Positions 25,491 through 34,591 of a DNA stretch of 64,000 bases are shown in pieces. The stretch covers positions 930,001 to 994,000 of the forward strand of contig NZ_CP040020.1 in NCBI RefSeq assembly GCF_005280295.1, given 5' to 3'. Made by a program: the position numbers and the translations under genes. The notes under the pieces were generated by a model. It saw nothing but the letters and a program-made list of their open reading frames with translations. It was not told where the DNA came from and did no database searches. This DNA is from Brevibacterium sp. CS2. Its GTDB lineage: Bacteria > Actinomycetota > Actinomycetes > Actinomycetales > Brevibacteriaceae. Within the stretch, counting starts at the first letter, position 1; every line of letters starts with the position of its first letter.

Positions 25491-25968
25491 CCGGTCCGTC
25501 GGCGGTGTACCCGCTGATGGTCTCGGTCCCGTCCGGCGCACGGTGGATCACCGGGCGCAGCCCGCGGCATCTGTTGAGCGGCTCCGGCGGGCCGTCGGTC
25601 GAGAAGCGGACGGAGCGCACCTGTCCGGGTGCGACGAAGATCGCCGAGGTGCCGATATTCACCTGCACCGGCGCACCGGGGCTCAGCTCATCGGCCAGGG
25701 ACGCGTGGTGGACGCCCCACCACCGCTCATCGCCCTCGAGCAGCCGGCCGCTCAGTCGGCCGTCCTCGGCCGCCTCGGTGATGACGGCGTCCTGCCAGCG
25801 CTCGGGGTGCTGGCCGAGGAGCCGGGCCTGGATGAAGTGGATCTCGTGCCCCGGGGAGGTGCGGCGGCACTCCTCGGCGCCGGGCACGCGCGCCAGGGTG
25901 GTCCGGGGGTCGAGGCCGTGGTCCCGGGGGTCGAAGTCCGGGGTGCGGTGCTCAGTGGATTCGGTCAT
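25483..25968 (-). CDS. Conserved hypothetical protein
   Basis: A 161-residue soluble protein without signal or membrane helix. The middle part reads HEIHFIQARLLGQHPERWQDAVITEAAEDGRLSGRLLEGDERWWGVHHASL, and the C-terminus PGQVRSVRFSTDGPPEPLNRCRGLRPVIHRAPDGTETISGYTADG, predicted beta-rich. I do not recognise a domain. Two ATGs are adjacent (25971-25969 and 25968-25966); GTGAGGA directly before them fits the second better. Third-position G/C bias supports it as coding. Its last codons are formed from the 13-base tandem repeat, so the C-terminal end may be variable between strains. Confidence 0.6.
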   Translation of the reverse strand: MTESTEHRTPDFDPRDHGLDPRTTLARVPGAEECRRTSPGHEIHFIQARLLGQHPERWQDAVITEAAEDGRLSGRLLEGDERWWGVHHASLADELSPGAPVQVNIGTSAIFVAPGQVRSVRFSTDGPPEPLNRCRGLRPVIHRAPDGTETISGYTADGPGD

Positions 25969-25971
25969 CAT

Positions 25972-26346
25972 TCCTCACTCGGATCGGTCCGTGCTCTCCG
26001 TGAGGGCGATCGGCACGCAGCGCGCTCGACCGCCCGTTAGGGAGCGGTGCAATGGGCGACGCGGCTGCGGACTCGCGAGGCACCACCAGTCTGCCGCGTC
26101 GGCCGGAACACGTACCCGGAGCACGTCATCCGGGGTCACCCGGTGACACCTGCTGTCATGGAGGGTCACCGGGTGCCACGGCGGAGTGTGGGCGCGTGCC
26201 GATCCGAGCGGGCGGATCCGCCGGCACCAGGCCCCTGGGCCGCCGCAGGCCGACACATTGTGAGACGGATGTCTCAATCATTGACATCCGCGTAGAATCG
26301 CGGAAATCAGCCGACATTCCAGACGCACGACCCGAAGGAGCGACCG
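25972..26346. promoter_or_regulatory. Intergenic control region with palindromes
   Basis: Between divergent genes. It holds GTCACC-C-GGTGAC (26135-26147) and TGAGAC-GGAT-GTCTCA (26261-26276), the second about 70 bases before the BASS transporter start and the better operator candidate. The regulator is unknown. GAAGGAG at 26334-26340 is the ribosome site of the transporter. Confidence 0.5.
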
Positions 26347-27375
26347 ATGCCGGACGCCGCACTGCGAGACGACACCGCCCGACCCGGCGACCCGCGAGCT
26401 GCCGCGAAGGAGGCGCGCAGCGGCTACATCGCCGTCACCGTGTTCCCGCTCCTCATCATCGCCGGCGGCGTCGTCGGCTACTTCGCCGCCGACACCGTCT
26501 CCCAGGCGGCACCGGCGGTGAACACCCTGCTCGGCATCGTGATGTTCACCATGGGCCTCACGCTGCGGCCGGTCGACTTCGCGATGGTCGCCAAGCGCCC
26601 GCTGCCGGTGCTGCTCGGCGTCATCGCGCAGTTCGTCATCATGCCGCTCGTCGCGCTCCTCGTCGTCCTCCTCCTCCAGCTCCCGCCGGAGATCGCCGCC
26701 GGCGTCATCCTCGTCGGCTGCGCGCCCGGCGGCACCGCCTCGAACGTCGTGGCCTACCTGGCGCGCGGCGACGTCGCCCTGTCGGTGACGATGACCTCGG
26801 TGTCCACGCTCCTCGCGCCGCTGCTCACCCCGCTCCTCACCCTGTGGCTGGCCGGACAGTACATGCCCGTGGCCGCCGGCTCGATGGCGCTCACCATCGT
26901 CCAGATCGTCCTCGTCCCCGTGGTGCTCGGCGTCGTCGTCCGGCTGCTCCTGCCGAAGATCGTCGCCCGCCTGCTGCCGGTCCTGCCGTGGCTCTCCGTG
27001 CTCGCGATCGCCGTCATCGTCGCGATCGTCGTGTCCGGCAGCGCCGACCGGATCATCGAGGCCGGACTCCTCGTCCTCGCCGCCGTCATCCTCCACAACG
27101 TGTTCGGGATGGCGCTCGGGTACGGTGCGGCCGCCCTGTTCCGCCTCCCGCTGCCCTCGCGCCGCACCGTCGCGATCGAGGTCGGGATGCAGAACTCGGG
27201 CCTCGCCGCCGGCCTCGCCGCGCAGTACATGAACCCGCTCGCCGCCCTGCCCGGAGCGGTGTTCTCCGTGTGGCACAACGTGTCCGGCGCGCTCTTCGCG
27301 CTCATCTGCCAGAACATCGACCGCCGCCGGGCCCGCGCCGCCGGGTCCACGGCCCCCACGGCCGAGGCGCAGTGA
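26347..27375 (+). CDS. BASS-family (bile acid:sodium symporter-type) transporter
   Basis: A ten-helix secondary transporter of 342 residues. Helix 2 region LGIVMFTMGLTLRPVDFAMVAKRPLPVLLG, helix 4 crossing GVILVGCAPGGTASNVVAYLARGDVALSVTMT and helix 9 VAIEVGMQNSGLAAGLAAQY are the signature segments; the GCAPGGTASN and EVGMQNSGLA motifs form the Na+ and substrate sites. Bacterial homologues carry bile acids, pyruvate or pantoate-like acids (PanS), so an organic anion is probable. ATG 26347 follows GAAGGAG. The N-terminal 25 residues are charged and cytosolic. An inverted repeat at 26261-26276 may control it. Confidence 0.88.
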   Translation: MPDAALRDDTARPGDPRAAAKEARSGYIAVTVFPLLIIAGGVVGYFAADTVSQAAPAVNTLLGIVMFTMGLTLRPVDFAMVAKRPLPVLLGVIAQFVIMPLVALLVVLLLQLPPEIAAGVILVGCAPGGTASNVVAYLARGDVALSVTMTSVSTLLAPLLTPLLTLWLAGQYMPVAAGSMALTIVQIVLVPVVLGVVVRLLLPKIVARLLPVLPWLSVLAIAVIVAIVVSGSADRIIEAGLLVLAAVILHNVFGMALGYGAAALFRLPLPSRRTVAIEVGMQNSGLAAGLAAQYMNPLAALPGAVFSVWHNVSGALFALICQNIDRRRARAAGSTAPTAEAQ

Positions 27376-27449
27376 TCACCGGCGGGACCGGCCGCCGGTG
27401 ATCACCGCACCCGTCCGGCGGCAGTGCTGCCGGTAGGCTCATGAGCATC

Positions 27450-28004
27450 ATGCCGGACACCGAGACCCTCATCGCCGCGCTCGGCATCGAGCCGTGGCGG
27501 ATCCCGATCGTCGTGTTCTCCGCGATCGCGATCTACGTCGCGTTCCTGCTCTTCGTCAAGCTGTTCGGGGCGCGCGTGCTCGCGGTGACCTCGAGCTTCG
27601 ACGTCGTCGTGACGATCATGTTCGGGGCGGTCGCTGGCCGCGTCATCCTCGGGCACCCGCCGACGCTCGCCGCCGGCGTCATCGGCCTGTTCACCCTCAT
27701 GGCCGCCGAGGCGGTGTTCGGCACCGTGCGCGAATGGCGGGGCCTGCGCCGGGCGCTCGAGACCCGCGCGGTCGTCGTCCTCGCCCACGGTCGCCTCATC
27801 GATCTTCACCTGCGCCGGGTCCACGTCACCGAGGCCGACATCATGGCCGCGCTGCGGCACCGCGGCATCGCGAGCCCGGACCTGGTGCAGTGCGTCATCC
27901 TCGAGCCCACCGGCTCGCTCTCGGTCATCCCCGCCGACACCCCGATCGACCCCCGCGTCCTCGACGGCGTCCGCGGCGCCGAGCACGTGACGGACCCGGG
28001 GTAA
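27450..28004 (+). CDS. DUF421/YetF-family membrane protein
   Basis: Three N-terminal membrane helices (WRIPIVVFSAIAIYVAFLLFVKLFG, TSSFDVVVTIMFGAVAGRVILG and AAGVIGLFTLMAAEAVFG) and a soluble domain with VVLAHGRLIDLHLRRVHVTEADIMAALRHRGI and VQCVILEPTGSLSVIP, the standard YetF/DUF421 architecture. The family is linked to spore germination complexes in Bacillus, but in non-sporing actinobacteria its role is unknown. ATG 27450 lies ten bases after TAGGCT (27434-27439), so the leader is nearly absent; ATG 27441 is an alternative. It is the last typical high-GC host gene before the accessory island. Confidence 0.85.
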   Translation: MPDTETLIAALGIEPWRIPIVVFSAIAIYVAFLLFVKLFGARVLAVTSSFDVVVTIMFGAVAGRVILGHPPTLAAGVIGLFTLMAAEAVFGTVREWRGLRRALETRAVVVLAHGRLIDLHLRRVHVTEADIMAALRHRGIASPDLVQCVILEPTGSLSVIPADTPIDPRVLDGVRGAEHVTDPG

Positions 28005-28120
28005 AGGACGGACGCACCGTGGCTTTGCGCCCACTGTGTTTCCGAGTTCGGAAAAGTTCGGCTCCGCCACGGTCCCACTGCTGTTTGAAAGTCGAAGGAG
28101 TCGCCACGAGAATGTGATGC

Positions 28121-29362
28121 ATGTCCTCGATGTTCGGGTGGATCGCGACCGATCCTGAGCAGCGCCGGAGCATGATGGAGGCGGTCGACCAGTTCCGTGA
28201 CAAATCCACCATCGATGACCTCGGTCTCGGTGCGATTCGTGACGCCTTCTCGGACACCCTTTTCCCGGGCACGTCGACGCTGCATACGCGGCTTCGATAT
28301 TCGCTCTTCATTCCCTGGCTCCTGGAGCTCGCAAGAGAGCAGGACACGATCGAGCATATGCAGGCAGCCTTCAGAAGGAGTGAGAACCAGCTCATGCTTG
28401 CGCTCGAGCGGGGCGGGGAGTCAACAGGTGTGGTCGGGCGAATAGCACGCGAAAGTCTCAAACGCCCTGCTTCCACGGTGTATTGGGGCATGCTCGTACG
28501 ATGGGGCATCTTCGAGCGGGGATTCTCGTACTCCGAGTACTTCACGCGCTGCCGACAGCAGAGGGAGATTCTTGCCACGACCCCGCGTGCCGATGATCCG
28601 GAGGTCACCATTCAACTTCCACCCACCGGACTCGACGTCCGCCTGCCGCCGGTTCCTGCGGACCTTCTCCGGACGACTGATTTCCGGCTTCGACCCGAGG
28701 ACGAGCACTACCTCTCAGAATCGATCGCCCGGACCACAGCGGGCAGCCTGCTGTCCCACCTCGTCTACCACCGCCCGGAGTCGTGGACCTCCCCAGAGAC
28801 TGCACCGGAGTCCTTCGCCGACCCGGCAGTCCGGGCGGGGCTCCCCGCTGAGCTCGACGCTCTCGTCTCCCGCGCACAGAACTATGCCGTCGCCGTTCAC
28901 GGAGCGAACCTGCTCTACAATCTCGTGCTCGCCGAGAAGACGGGCCGGGAGGATGAAAAAGGCGATTCCTATGCCGATCATTACCGCGGCCGAATTGCCG
29001 AGTGGTTCGACGAGGTCGCTGCGCTCGGCACGCCGACAGCGGACGATCAGAAGCGGATTTGGACGATGGTGACAGCGCTCGGTCGGAACATCACCCCGCG
29101 AACCATCGGATTCCTCGAGTCCTGGTTCGAGCACGTGAACTCGGCTCGATCACATGATGAGCTCATCGACTCACCCCGGGCGCGGATCCTGATTGAAGAC
29201 CGAGAACTGGAGAAGAAGGGCACACGGGCTCGCCTTTCACCCGGGAATGCACGGGCCCTTGACGGTTGGAGCGGAGCTTCAGGCATCGGACGGCACGAAT
29301 ACCGGTGGAGCTACGCCAAGGTGCATCTGCAGGACCTCTATGACGCAAGGGTGCGAGTCTGA
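28121..29362 (+). CDS. DUF6361-type protein, first gene of a putative defence operon
   Basis: A 413-residue soluble protein. The start FGWIATDPEQRRSMMEAVDQFRDKSTIDDLGLGAIRDAFSDTLFPGTSTLHTRLRYSLFIPWL matches what I know of DUF6361 proteins, which occur with PLD and helicase genes in defence islands. It contains no catalytic motif that I recognise; predicted mostly helical, it may be a structural or sensor subunit. ATG 28121 is used; ATG 28130 is possible. AAGGAG lies at 28096-28101, unusually far away. Its TGA overlaps the ATG of the next gene (TGATG), so the two are translationally coupled. G+C is lower than in the flanking host genes, suggesting horizontal gain. Confidence 0.75.
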   Translation: MSSMFGWIATDPEQRRSMMEAVDQFRDKSTIDDLGLGAIRDAFSDTLFPGTSTLHTRLRYSLFIPWLLELAREQDTIEHMQAAFRRSENQLMLALERGGESTGVVGRIARESLKRPASTVYWGMLVRWGIFERGFSYSEYFTRCRQQREILATTPRADDPEVTIQLPPTGLDVRLPPVPADLLRTTDFRLRPEDEHYLSESIARTTAGSLLSHLVYHRPESWTSPETAPESFADPAVRAGLPAELDALVSRAQNYAVAVHGANLLYNLVLAEKTGREDEKGDSYADHYRGRIAEWFDEVAALGTPTADDQKRIWTMVTALGRNITPRTIGFLESWFEHVNSARSHDELIDSPRARILIEDRELEKKGTRARLSPGNARALDGWSGASGIGRHEYRWSYAKVHLQDLYDARVRV

Positions 29363-31230
29363 TGCTGGATCCGGACGCTCACGTCCTTCTCACCGATGCT
29401 CTGCGCCCCCCGCCGGGATTCGATGTCGACCACGCTGTAGCAACGACATATACGTTGAACCTGACGGCGATGCTCGTGGCTCCGATGACCTTCGCCCTCG
29501 CCGAAGTGGACGATGCGGCCGCAGCTGAAGGTGCGGATTCTTTCGACGCCGTGCGCGTCCTTGACGCGGTTGAGCGACATATCAGTCATACCACCGTGTT
29601 CGTGCAGAGCGGCGGTATCCATGTGCCGAGGAACTTCAGTCGCATCTACACTTTTCTCGAAGACAGCGTCCATGAGGTGGAGCCTCCGCGTGAGAAGGCG
29701 CTCTTCCATCCCAAGGTCTGGGCGGTGAGGTTCGTCGATGAAGAAGGGACTCATCTTCATAGGCTTGTCATCGCCAGCCGAAATCTCACCCTCGATTCGT
29801 CTTGGGATACAGTTCTCGTCCTCGAAGAGGACCCGGAAGGAACAATCGCTGCCGCGCCCGCGGCGGACTTCGTCGCAGCTCTGCCCGCCTTGTGTTTGAG
29901 TTCGTTGCCCGAGAAGCGCGCATCCGCTGTCAACGATCTTGCAGCCACGATGAGGTACGTGCGCTTCGCCGCGCCGCCACCGTACAGCGGCGGAGCATTG
30001 CTGCCCCTCGGGGTCGATGGTTGCGACACCTGGTCGTTTCCATCGGACAGCCTTCGTGTGTTCGCAATCAGTCCCTTTCTCACCGAAAGTCAGCTTGAGG
30101 AGGTGCGAGGCGGAGCATCGGAGGCCACTTTGCTGTCCCGAGCGGAATCCATGAATCTGCTCGGTCAGGAGCGTCTGAGTGCCTGGAACACCATGGTTCT
30201 TCATCAAGCCGTGGAACAGCCGGAATCCGAACCGGAGGCGCATGACGAGCCTGGCGACCCTTCCGGGGGGAGCATCGGCGTCGTCACGCGTCTTGACGGG
30301 ATTCACGCCAAGACCGTGATCATCGATCGACCGGGTGGGCGGTCGCTCACCGTCACGGGTAGTGCCAATCTCACCACGGCGGCATGGGGAGGCAACGTCG
30401 AATTCGATGCGGCGCTCCATGGCCCGACACAGGATTGTGGAGTAGCCGCAGTTCTAGACGTCGACGGAGCAGTGATCGGGATGCGCTCGTTGATGCAGCC
30501 CTTCACCCCGCAGACGGCCGAAGGGGAGAATGACTCCGCTATCGAAGTGTCCTACTGCATTGAAGAGTTCCATCGTGAGCTCGCGCGGTTGCGACCGGCA
30601 CTGCATGTGACTCTGCAGGACGACCAGGAACGGGCGCGGGCGGTTCTCAATGTTGATCTGCCTCGCTCCGACTTCGTCGATCACACGCGGATCTGGCTGG
30701 CATCGACACCGTCGGAGACGAGGCCGCTGCGGTCTGGTCGGCCATGGGAGATTGCGGTGCTCAACGTGACTCCTCTGCTCGCGGTGGAGACTACGGCCGG
30801 AGAAGGTGTCGCTCGCGTCACACGCCGGTGCGTGCTCAAGTGCCGATTGACTGGTGACGACGTTGATCGGCGCCGCGCCGCCTTAGCCGCGATCCTCTCA
30901 AGCCGGAAGAGTGTACTGCGCTACCTCGCGCTTCTATTGGGCATCGACGGAATCGCCGGGGGTCGTTCTGATGCCGCGCCGAGCACACTCGATGAAATGC
31001 ATTCGGAGTCGATTCACCTGGGGGAGGACAGCGCTGCGCGATTGCCGCCCACAGTGCTGTTCGAACCGCTAGTACGAGCCGCCGGCAGCGACCCTGCACG
31101 TCTCGCTTCTGTCGCCCGGCAGATCGACGACCTTCGGAGAATGCCCCGGGCAGCGGAGATCATTCCGGCAGAATTCACCGAGATGTGGGATGTAGTCATG
31201 CAGGTGATCGGTCGGGGGCACCGGCCATGA
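29362..31230 (+). CDS. Phospholipase D/HKD-like protein, second gene of the defence operon
   Basis: A 622-residue protein with two half-sites of the PLD superfamily. The first is FHPKVWAVRF (His116, Lys118) followed by VIASRNLTLDSSWDTVL; the second is IHAKTVIID (His315, Lys317) followed by VTGSANLTTAAWGGNVEFD. In each, HxK is followed by an S/N-rich loop and an acidic residue, as in nuclease-type PLD proteins (compare DrmC of DISARM). Two half-sites pair to make one active site cutting phosphodiester bonds, so DNA or RNA cleavage is the likely job. About 200 C-terminal residues are unassigned. Start ATG 29362 overlaps the previous stop and its own TGA overlaps the helicase ATG. Confidence 0.75.
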   Translation: MLDPDAHVLLTDALRPPPGFDVDHAVATTYTLNLTAMLVAPMTFALAEVDDAAAAEGADSFDAVRVLDAVERHISHTTVFVQSGGIHVPRNFSRIYTFLEDSVHEVEPPREKALFHPKVWAVRFVDEEGTHLHRLVIASRNLTLDSSWDTVLVLEEDPEGTIAAAPAADFVAALPALCLSSLPEKRASAVNDLAATMRYVRFAAPPPYSGGALLPLGVDGCDTWSFPSDSLRVFAISPFLTESQLEEVRGGASEATLLSRAESMNLLGQERLSAWNTMVLHQAVEQPESEPEAHDEPGDPSGGSIGVVTRLDGIHAKTVIIDRPGGRSLTVTGSANLTTAAWGGNVEFDAALHGPTQDCGVAAVLDVDGAVIGMRSLMQPFTPQTAEGENDSAIEVSYCIEEFHRELARLRPALHVTLQDDQERARAVLNVDLPRSDFVDHTRIWLASTPSETRPLRSGRPWEIAVLNVTPLLAVETTAGEGVARVTRRCVLKCRLTGDDVDRRRAALAAILSSRKSVLRYLALLLGIDGIAGGRSDAAPSTLDEMHSESIHLGEDSAARLPPTVLFEPLVRAAGSDPARLASVARQIDDLRRMPRAAEIIPAEFTEMWDVVMQVIGRGHRP

Positions 31231-34200
31231 CTGAGACCCGCCCCGATCTCGAGGGAATCCGCTCCGGGCTCAAGCCGTTCCAGCGTGCAACGGTGGACCA
31301 CGTCGTCGACCGACTGTGGTCCGCTGACGACCCCGTCGATCGGTTCCTCGTAGCGGACGAAGTCGGACTGGGTAAGACCATGATCGCCAAAGGTGTCGCT
31401 GCGCATGCGATCGACCGGCTTTGGGACGAACGGGAGCGTTCGGGTGATCCCATCACCATCGTCTACATCTGCTCTAACAGGCAGATCGCTCGGCAGAATC
31501 TGCGTCGACTCAAGGAGCTGACCCAGGGCGAGACCACGACGAACGCAGACAGGCTCACGATGCTGCCTCTGAGTCTTGCCGGTGCCCATCGAGATCGCCT
31601 TCAAGTGAATTCTTTCACTCCGGGAACTTCATTGAACTTCGGCCATGCGCCAGGGCGCGCATCCGAGCGCGCGCTCCTTCACTGGATGCTCAGCCATGTG
31701 CTCGGCCCCGATGAGATGCGCCGGCGGTCGTGGACGACCTACCTGGCGGGTCGGATGGCTGTCGAGAACTTCGCATGGACTCTTGCTCAACCGGACTTCA
31801 AACCCGAGCTGTCCCCCGGGTTGATCCGATCTTTCGACCACTATCTCATGACACAAGAGGGGCCAGAGGGGGGCGTGCTGCTCGACGAGCTTATCGAGCA
31901 TCAACGTCGGTGGGCGCGGACGCCGAGGCGTTCGACGGAGTTCCAGTGGTCGAGGTATCCCTATATCGCGCACCTCCGAATGGCGATGGCGCATTCCGCG
32001 GTCGAGCTTCTCAACCCGGACCTCGTGATCCTCGACGAGTTTCAGCGGTTCAAGGACCTCTTCGCCGAGGATGGCGGTCGCACGACCGACCACGCTCGAC
32101 GCCTGTCGCGCCGGGTGATCTCGACACGGGGAACGAAATCTCTCGTCCTCTCGGCAACCCCGTACAAGATGTACACGCTCCCCGATGATCCGGAGGGAGA
32201 AGACCATTACACCGACTTCACCGCCACGATCAGCTTCCTCTCAGGCTGGGAGAGGGCGACCGAGGTCGCACACGCACTGCGCGAGTTGCGGGAGGGAATC
32301 CTGCTCGGGACGTCGGAGGGGCACCTCCGTGCACAGAGGGCTCGCGATCGGGCGGAGTGCGGCCTGCGCCGGGTGATGTCCCGCACCGAAAGGTTGTCGG
32401 CGACGACTGCGGGTGACGGAATGCTTGTCGAGTCGAGCCTGGGAAACATGCGGCTGGACCAGTCGGATCTGCGAGGCTGGCAGGCAGTGGATGCGGTCTC
32501 CCGTGCAGTGGCAGGCCAGGATTCCTTCGAGTACTGGAGGGCGGCACCGTACACCCATAATCTGATGGAGAAGTCGTACAAGGTCCAGCAGAAGTTCCTC
32601 GCTGGGGCCGAGGCGAATCATCCTGATGTGGCATCGGTGCTATCGAAGCATCGCGGGGCACTTCTCGATTGGGAGCGGATCCGGTCGTTCAAGCCTGTCG
32701 ACCCGAGCAATCCCAAGTTGCGGGTTCTCACCGAGAACTTGGTTGACCACCAGGCATGGCGGATGGCTTGGCTCTGCCCGGCTCTCCCGTATGTCGAACC
32801 CGCCGGGGTCTTCGCGAACGACCGTGCGCAGAGCTTCACCAAACGGCTCGTATTCTCTGCATGGAATGTAGTTCCGAAGACGGTCGCAGCACTCTTGAGC
32901 TATGACGCAGAGCGCCGAATGGTCGTCGACACCCGGTCACGGGACGGAAGCAAGCGCACATACGACAGCCCCCCGACTGCCCAGGCGCTGAGCTTTGGCT
33001 GGGATACGGATCGCAATATGCCCCGCAGTCTTCCCAACCTGACCGTTCTGTACCCTTCGCCCGTGCTCGCTCGGATCGGCGATCCGCTGGAGATCGCACG
33101 GACGTCGGGCAAGGAGCTGCCGCTCGGTCGAGAGTGGCTCCGGGGCCTCGTCGAAGATCGGGTCCGGAGGCTGCTCGACAAGTACGGGATGCAGCCGCAA
33201 GCCGGTGCGGACGGGCACCGCCGACGATGGTATGGAATTGCCCCGATGCTGCTCGACGATGCGGTCTCTCGTGAAGAGGGGTGGACCAACGCACTCCCCT
33301 CCACGATCTGGGGCGAGCGGGACAGCAACTCCCACCTTGCCGACCATGTCAGTTGGAGGCCGACCGATGTCGTCGAGGAACTCGGCCCTCCGCCCGAAGA
33401 TCTCGTTAGGGTCCTCGGCCTCATGGCAGTGGCCGCGCCGGGCATCTGTGCACTGCGGGCGTTGACGCGCGGTGGATCAGCTGACCGCACGACCGATCTA
33501 CGGGTGCGGGAAGCGGCAGTCGTCGCCGCACGAGGTGTGCGCTCCCTCTTCAATCGACAGGAGATCGTTCCACTCGTTCGCGCAGTAAGCGGTTCCGGTA
33601 CCGACGACGTCGACTCTTACTGGAATCAGGTCCTCCGGTACTGCATGGATGGCAATCTTCAGGCGGTCCTCGATGAGTACTGCCACATGCTCACTGAGTC
33701 TGAATCACTGCGGACCGCTTCGGCACCCGAGCGAGCCGAGGAGTTGGCTGTTCGGATTGCCGGGACCGCCTCGATCCGGACCGTCAAGAACACCGTCCTC
33801 GACATCAGGCCCGGCAGAGGAGGTGTGACCCTGGAGCCCCGTTCAGTGAACTCCCATATCGCTGCTCGGTTCGGACGCGTGCAGTCAGACGACGCAGCGG
33901 CAGAACGCGAAGCGACGGTGCTCCAGGCGTTCAATTCGCCATTCTGGCCATTCGTCCTGGTCAGCACTTCGATCGGGCAAGAGGGACTCGATTTCCACAC
34001 GTACAGTCATGCGGTGGTCCATTGGAATCTTCCCTCCAATCCTGTTGACCTAGAACAGCGAGAGGGCCGGGTTCACCGATACAAGGGTCATGCGGTGCGG
34101 AAGAACGTCGCGGCGGCGTACGGATCCGCCGCGGCAGCGAGGGGCACCTCGGATCCGTGGGAGGCGATCTTTCTGGCCGCGGAGGCAGACCGCCCAGACG

Positions 34201-34469
34201 ATGACCCGATGATGTCACCCTACTGGGTGTTCGAGGGTGATACGAAGATCGAGCGCTATGTTCCAGCGATGCCGTTGAGCATGGAGAGCAGGAGATATGA
34301 CGATCTCCGCCGGACGCTCGGCGCGTACCGCTTCGTCATGGGTCAGCCGCGGCAGGAAGACCTCATCCGCTACCTCGGGCCGAAAGCGTCCGAGCTGCGG
34401 ATCGACCTGTCACCGCCGGCCCACAGTCCTCGGGCACCCTCGAATGGGGCCAAGGGGTCGAGCACGTGA
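31227..34469 (+). CDS. Large SF2 (SNF2-like) helicase, third gene of the defence operon
   Basis: A 1080-residue ATP-driven translocase. Motif I is DEVGLGKTMIAK (Lys50), motif Ia is IVYICSNRQIARQN, motif II is LVILDEFQRFKDL (a DEFQ box rather than DEAH), motif III LVLSATPYKM, then a long insertion of roughly 550 residues before helicase C with VLVSTSIGQEGLDFHTYSHAVVHWNLPSNPVDLEQREGRVHRYKGH (motifs V and VI). The large insertion between the lobes is unusual and may hold the partner-binding or target-recognition part. ATG 31227 overlaps the preceding stop (ATGA). With the DUF6361 and PLD-like proteins it forms a three-part machine: translocase, nuclease, accessory subunit. Confidence 0.82.
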   Translation: MTETRPDLEGIRSGLKPFQRATVDHVVDRLWSADDPVDRFLVADEVGLGKTMIAKGVAAHAIDRLWDERERSGDPITIVYICSNRQIARQNLRRLKELTQGETTTNADRLTMLPLSLAGAHRDRLQVNSFTPGTSLNFGHAPGRASERALLHWMLSHVLGPDEMRRRSWTTYLAGRMAVENFAWTLAQPDFKPELSPGLIRSFDHYLMTQEGPEGGVLLDELIEHQRRWARTPRRSTEFQWSRYPYIAHLRMAMAHSAVELLNPDLVILDEFQRFKDLFAEDGGRTTDHARRLSRRVISTRGTKSLVLSATPYKMYTLPDDPEGEDHYTDFTATISFLSGWERATEVAHALRELREGILLGTSEGHLRAQRARDRAECGLRRVMSRTERLSATTAGDGMLVESSLGNMRLDQSDLRGWQAVDAVSRAVAGQDSFEYWRAAPYTHNLMEKSYKVQQKFLAGAEANHPDVASVLSKHRGALLDWERIRSFKPVDPSNPKLRVLTENLVDHQAWRMAWLCPALPYVEPAGVFANDRAQSFTKRLVFSAWNVVPKTVAALLSYDAERRMVVDTRSRDGSKRTYDSPPTAQALSFGWDTDRNMPRSLPNLTVLYPSPVLARIGDPLEIARTSGKELPLGREWLRGLVEDRVRRLLDKYGMQPQAGADGHRRRWYGIAPMLLDDAVSREEGWTNALPSTIWGERDSNSHLADHVSWRPTDVVEELGPPPEDLVRVLGLMAVAAPGICALRALTRGGSADRTTDLRVREAAVVAARGVRSLFNRQEIVPLVRAVSGSGTDDVDSYWNQVLRYCMDGNLQAVLDEYCHMLTESESLRTASAPERAEELAVRIAGTASIRTVKNTVLDIRPGRGGVTLEPRSVNSHIAARFGRVQSDDAAAEREATVLQAFNSPFWPFVLVSTSIGQEGLDFHTYSHAVVHWNLPSNPVDLEQREGRVHRYKGHAVRKNVAAAYGSAAAARGTSDPWEAIFLAAEADRPDDDPMMSPYWVFEGDTKIERYVPAMPLSMESRRYDDLRRTLGAYRFVMGQPRQEDLIRYLGPKASELRIDLSPPAHSPRAPSNGAKGSST

Positions 34470-34591
34470 CTGGTCCGATGCTAGATGACTGAAAGCGCAA
34501 ATGCGTAACGATGGCGACTACCGGAAAACTTATTAATGTAATGTATGTGTTTAGCCAATCTACCAATTCGCGCAAGATGTGAAAGGGCACC
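34470..34591 (+). promoter_or_regulatory. AT-rich promoter region of the nuclease-like gene
   Basis: This 122-base gap is markedly AT-rich for the window, with TTATTAATGTAATGTATGTG at 34529-34548 offering TANNNT hexamers. GAAAGGG (34578-34584) is a good ribosome site for ATG 34592. The shift in composition marks a separate acquisition from the operon before it. Confidence 0.5.

Noticed and set aside
28005..28120. Attachment site of a mobile element at the left end of the defence island
   Set aside because: I compared this stretch by eye with 35627-35700 and saw no matching direct repeat, integrase or tRNA.
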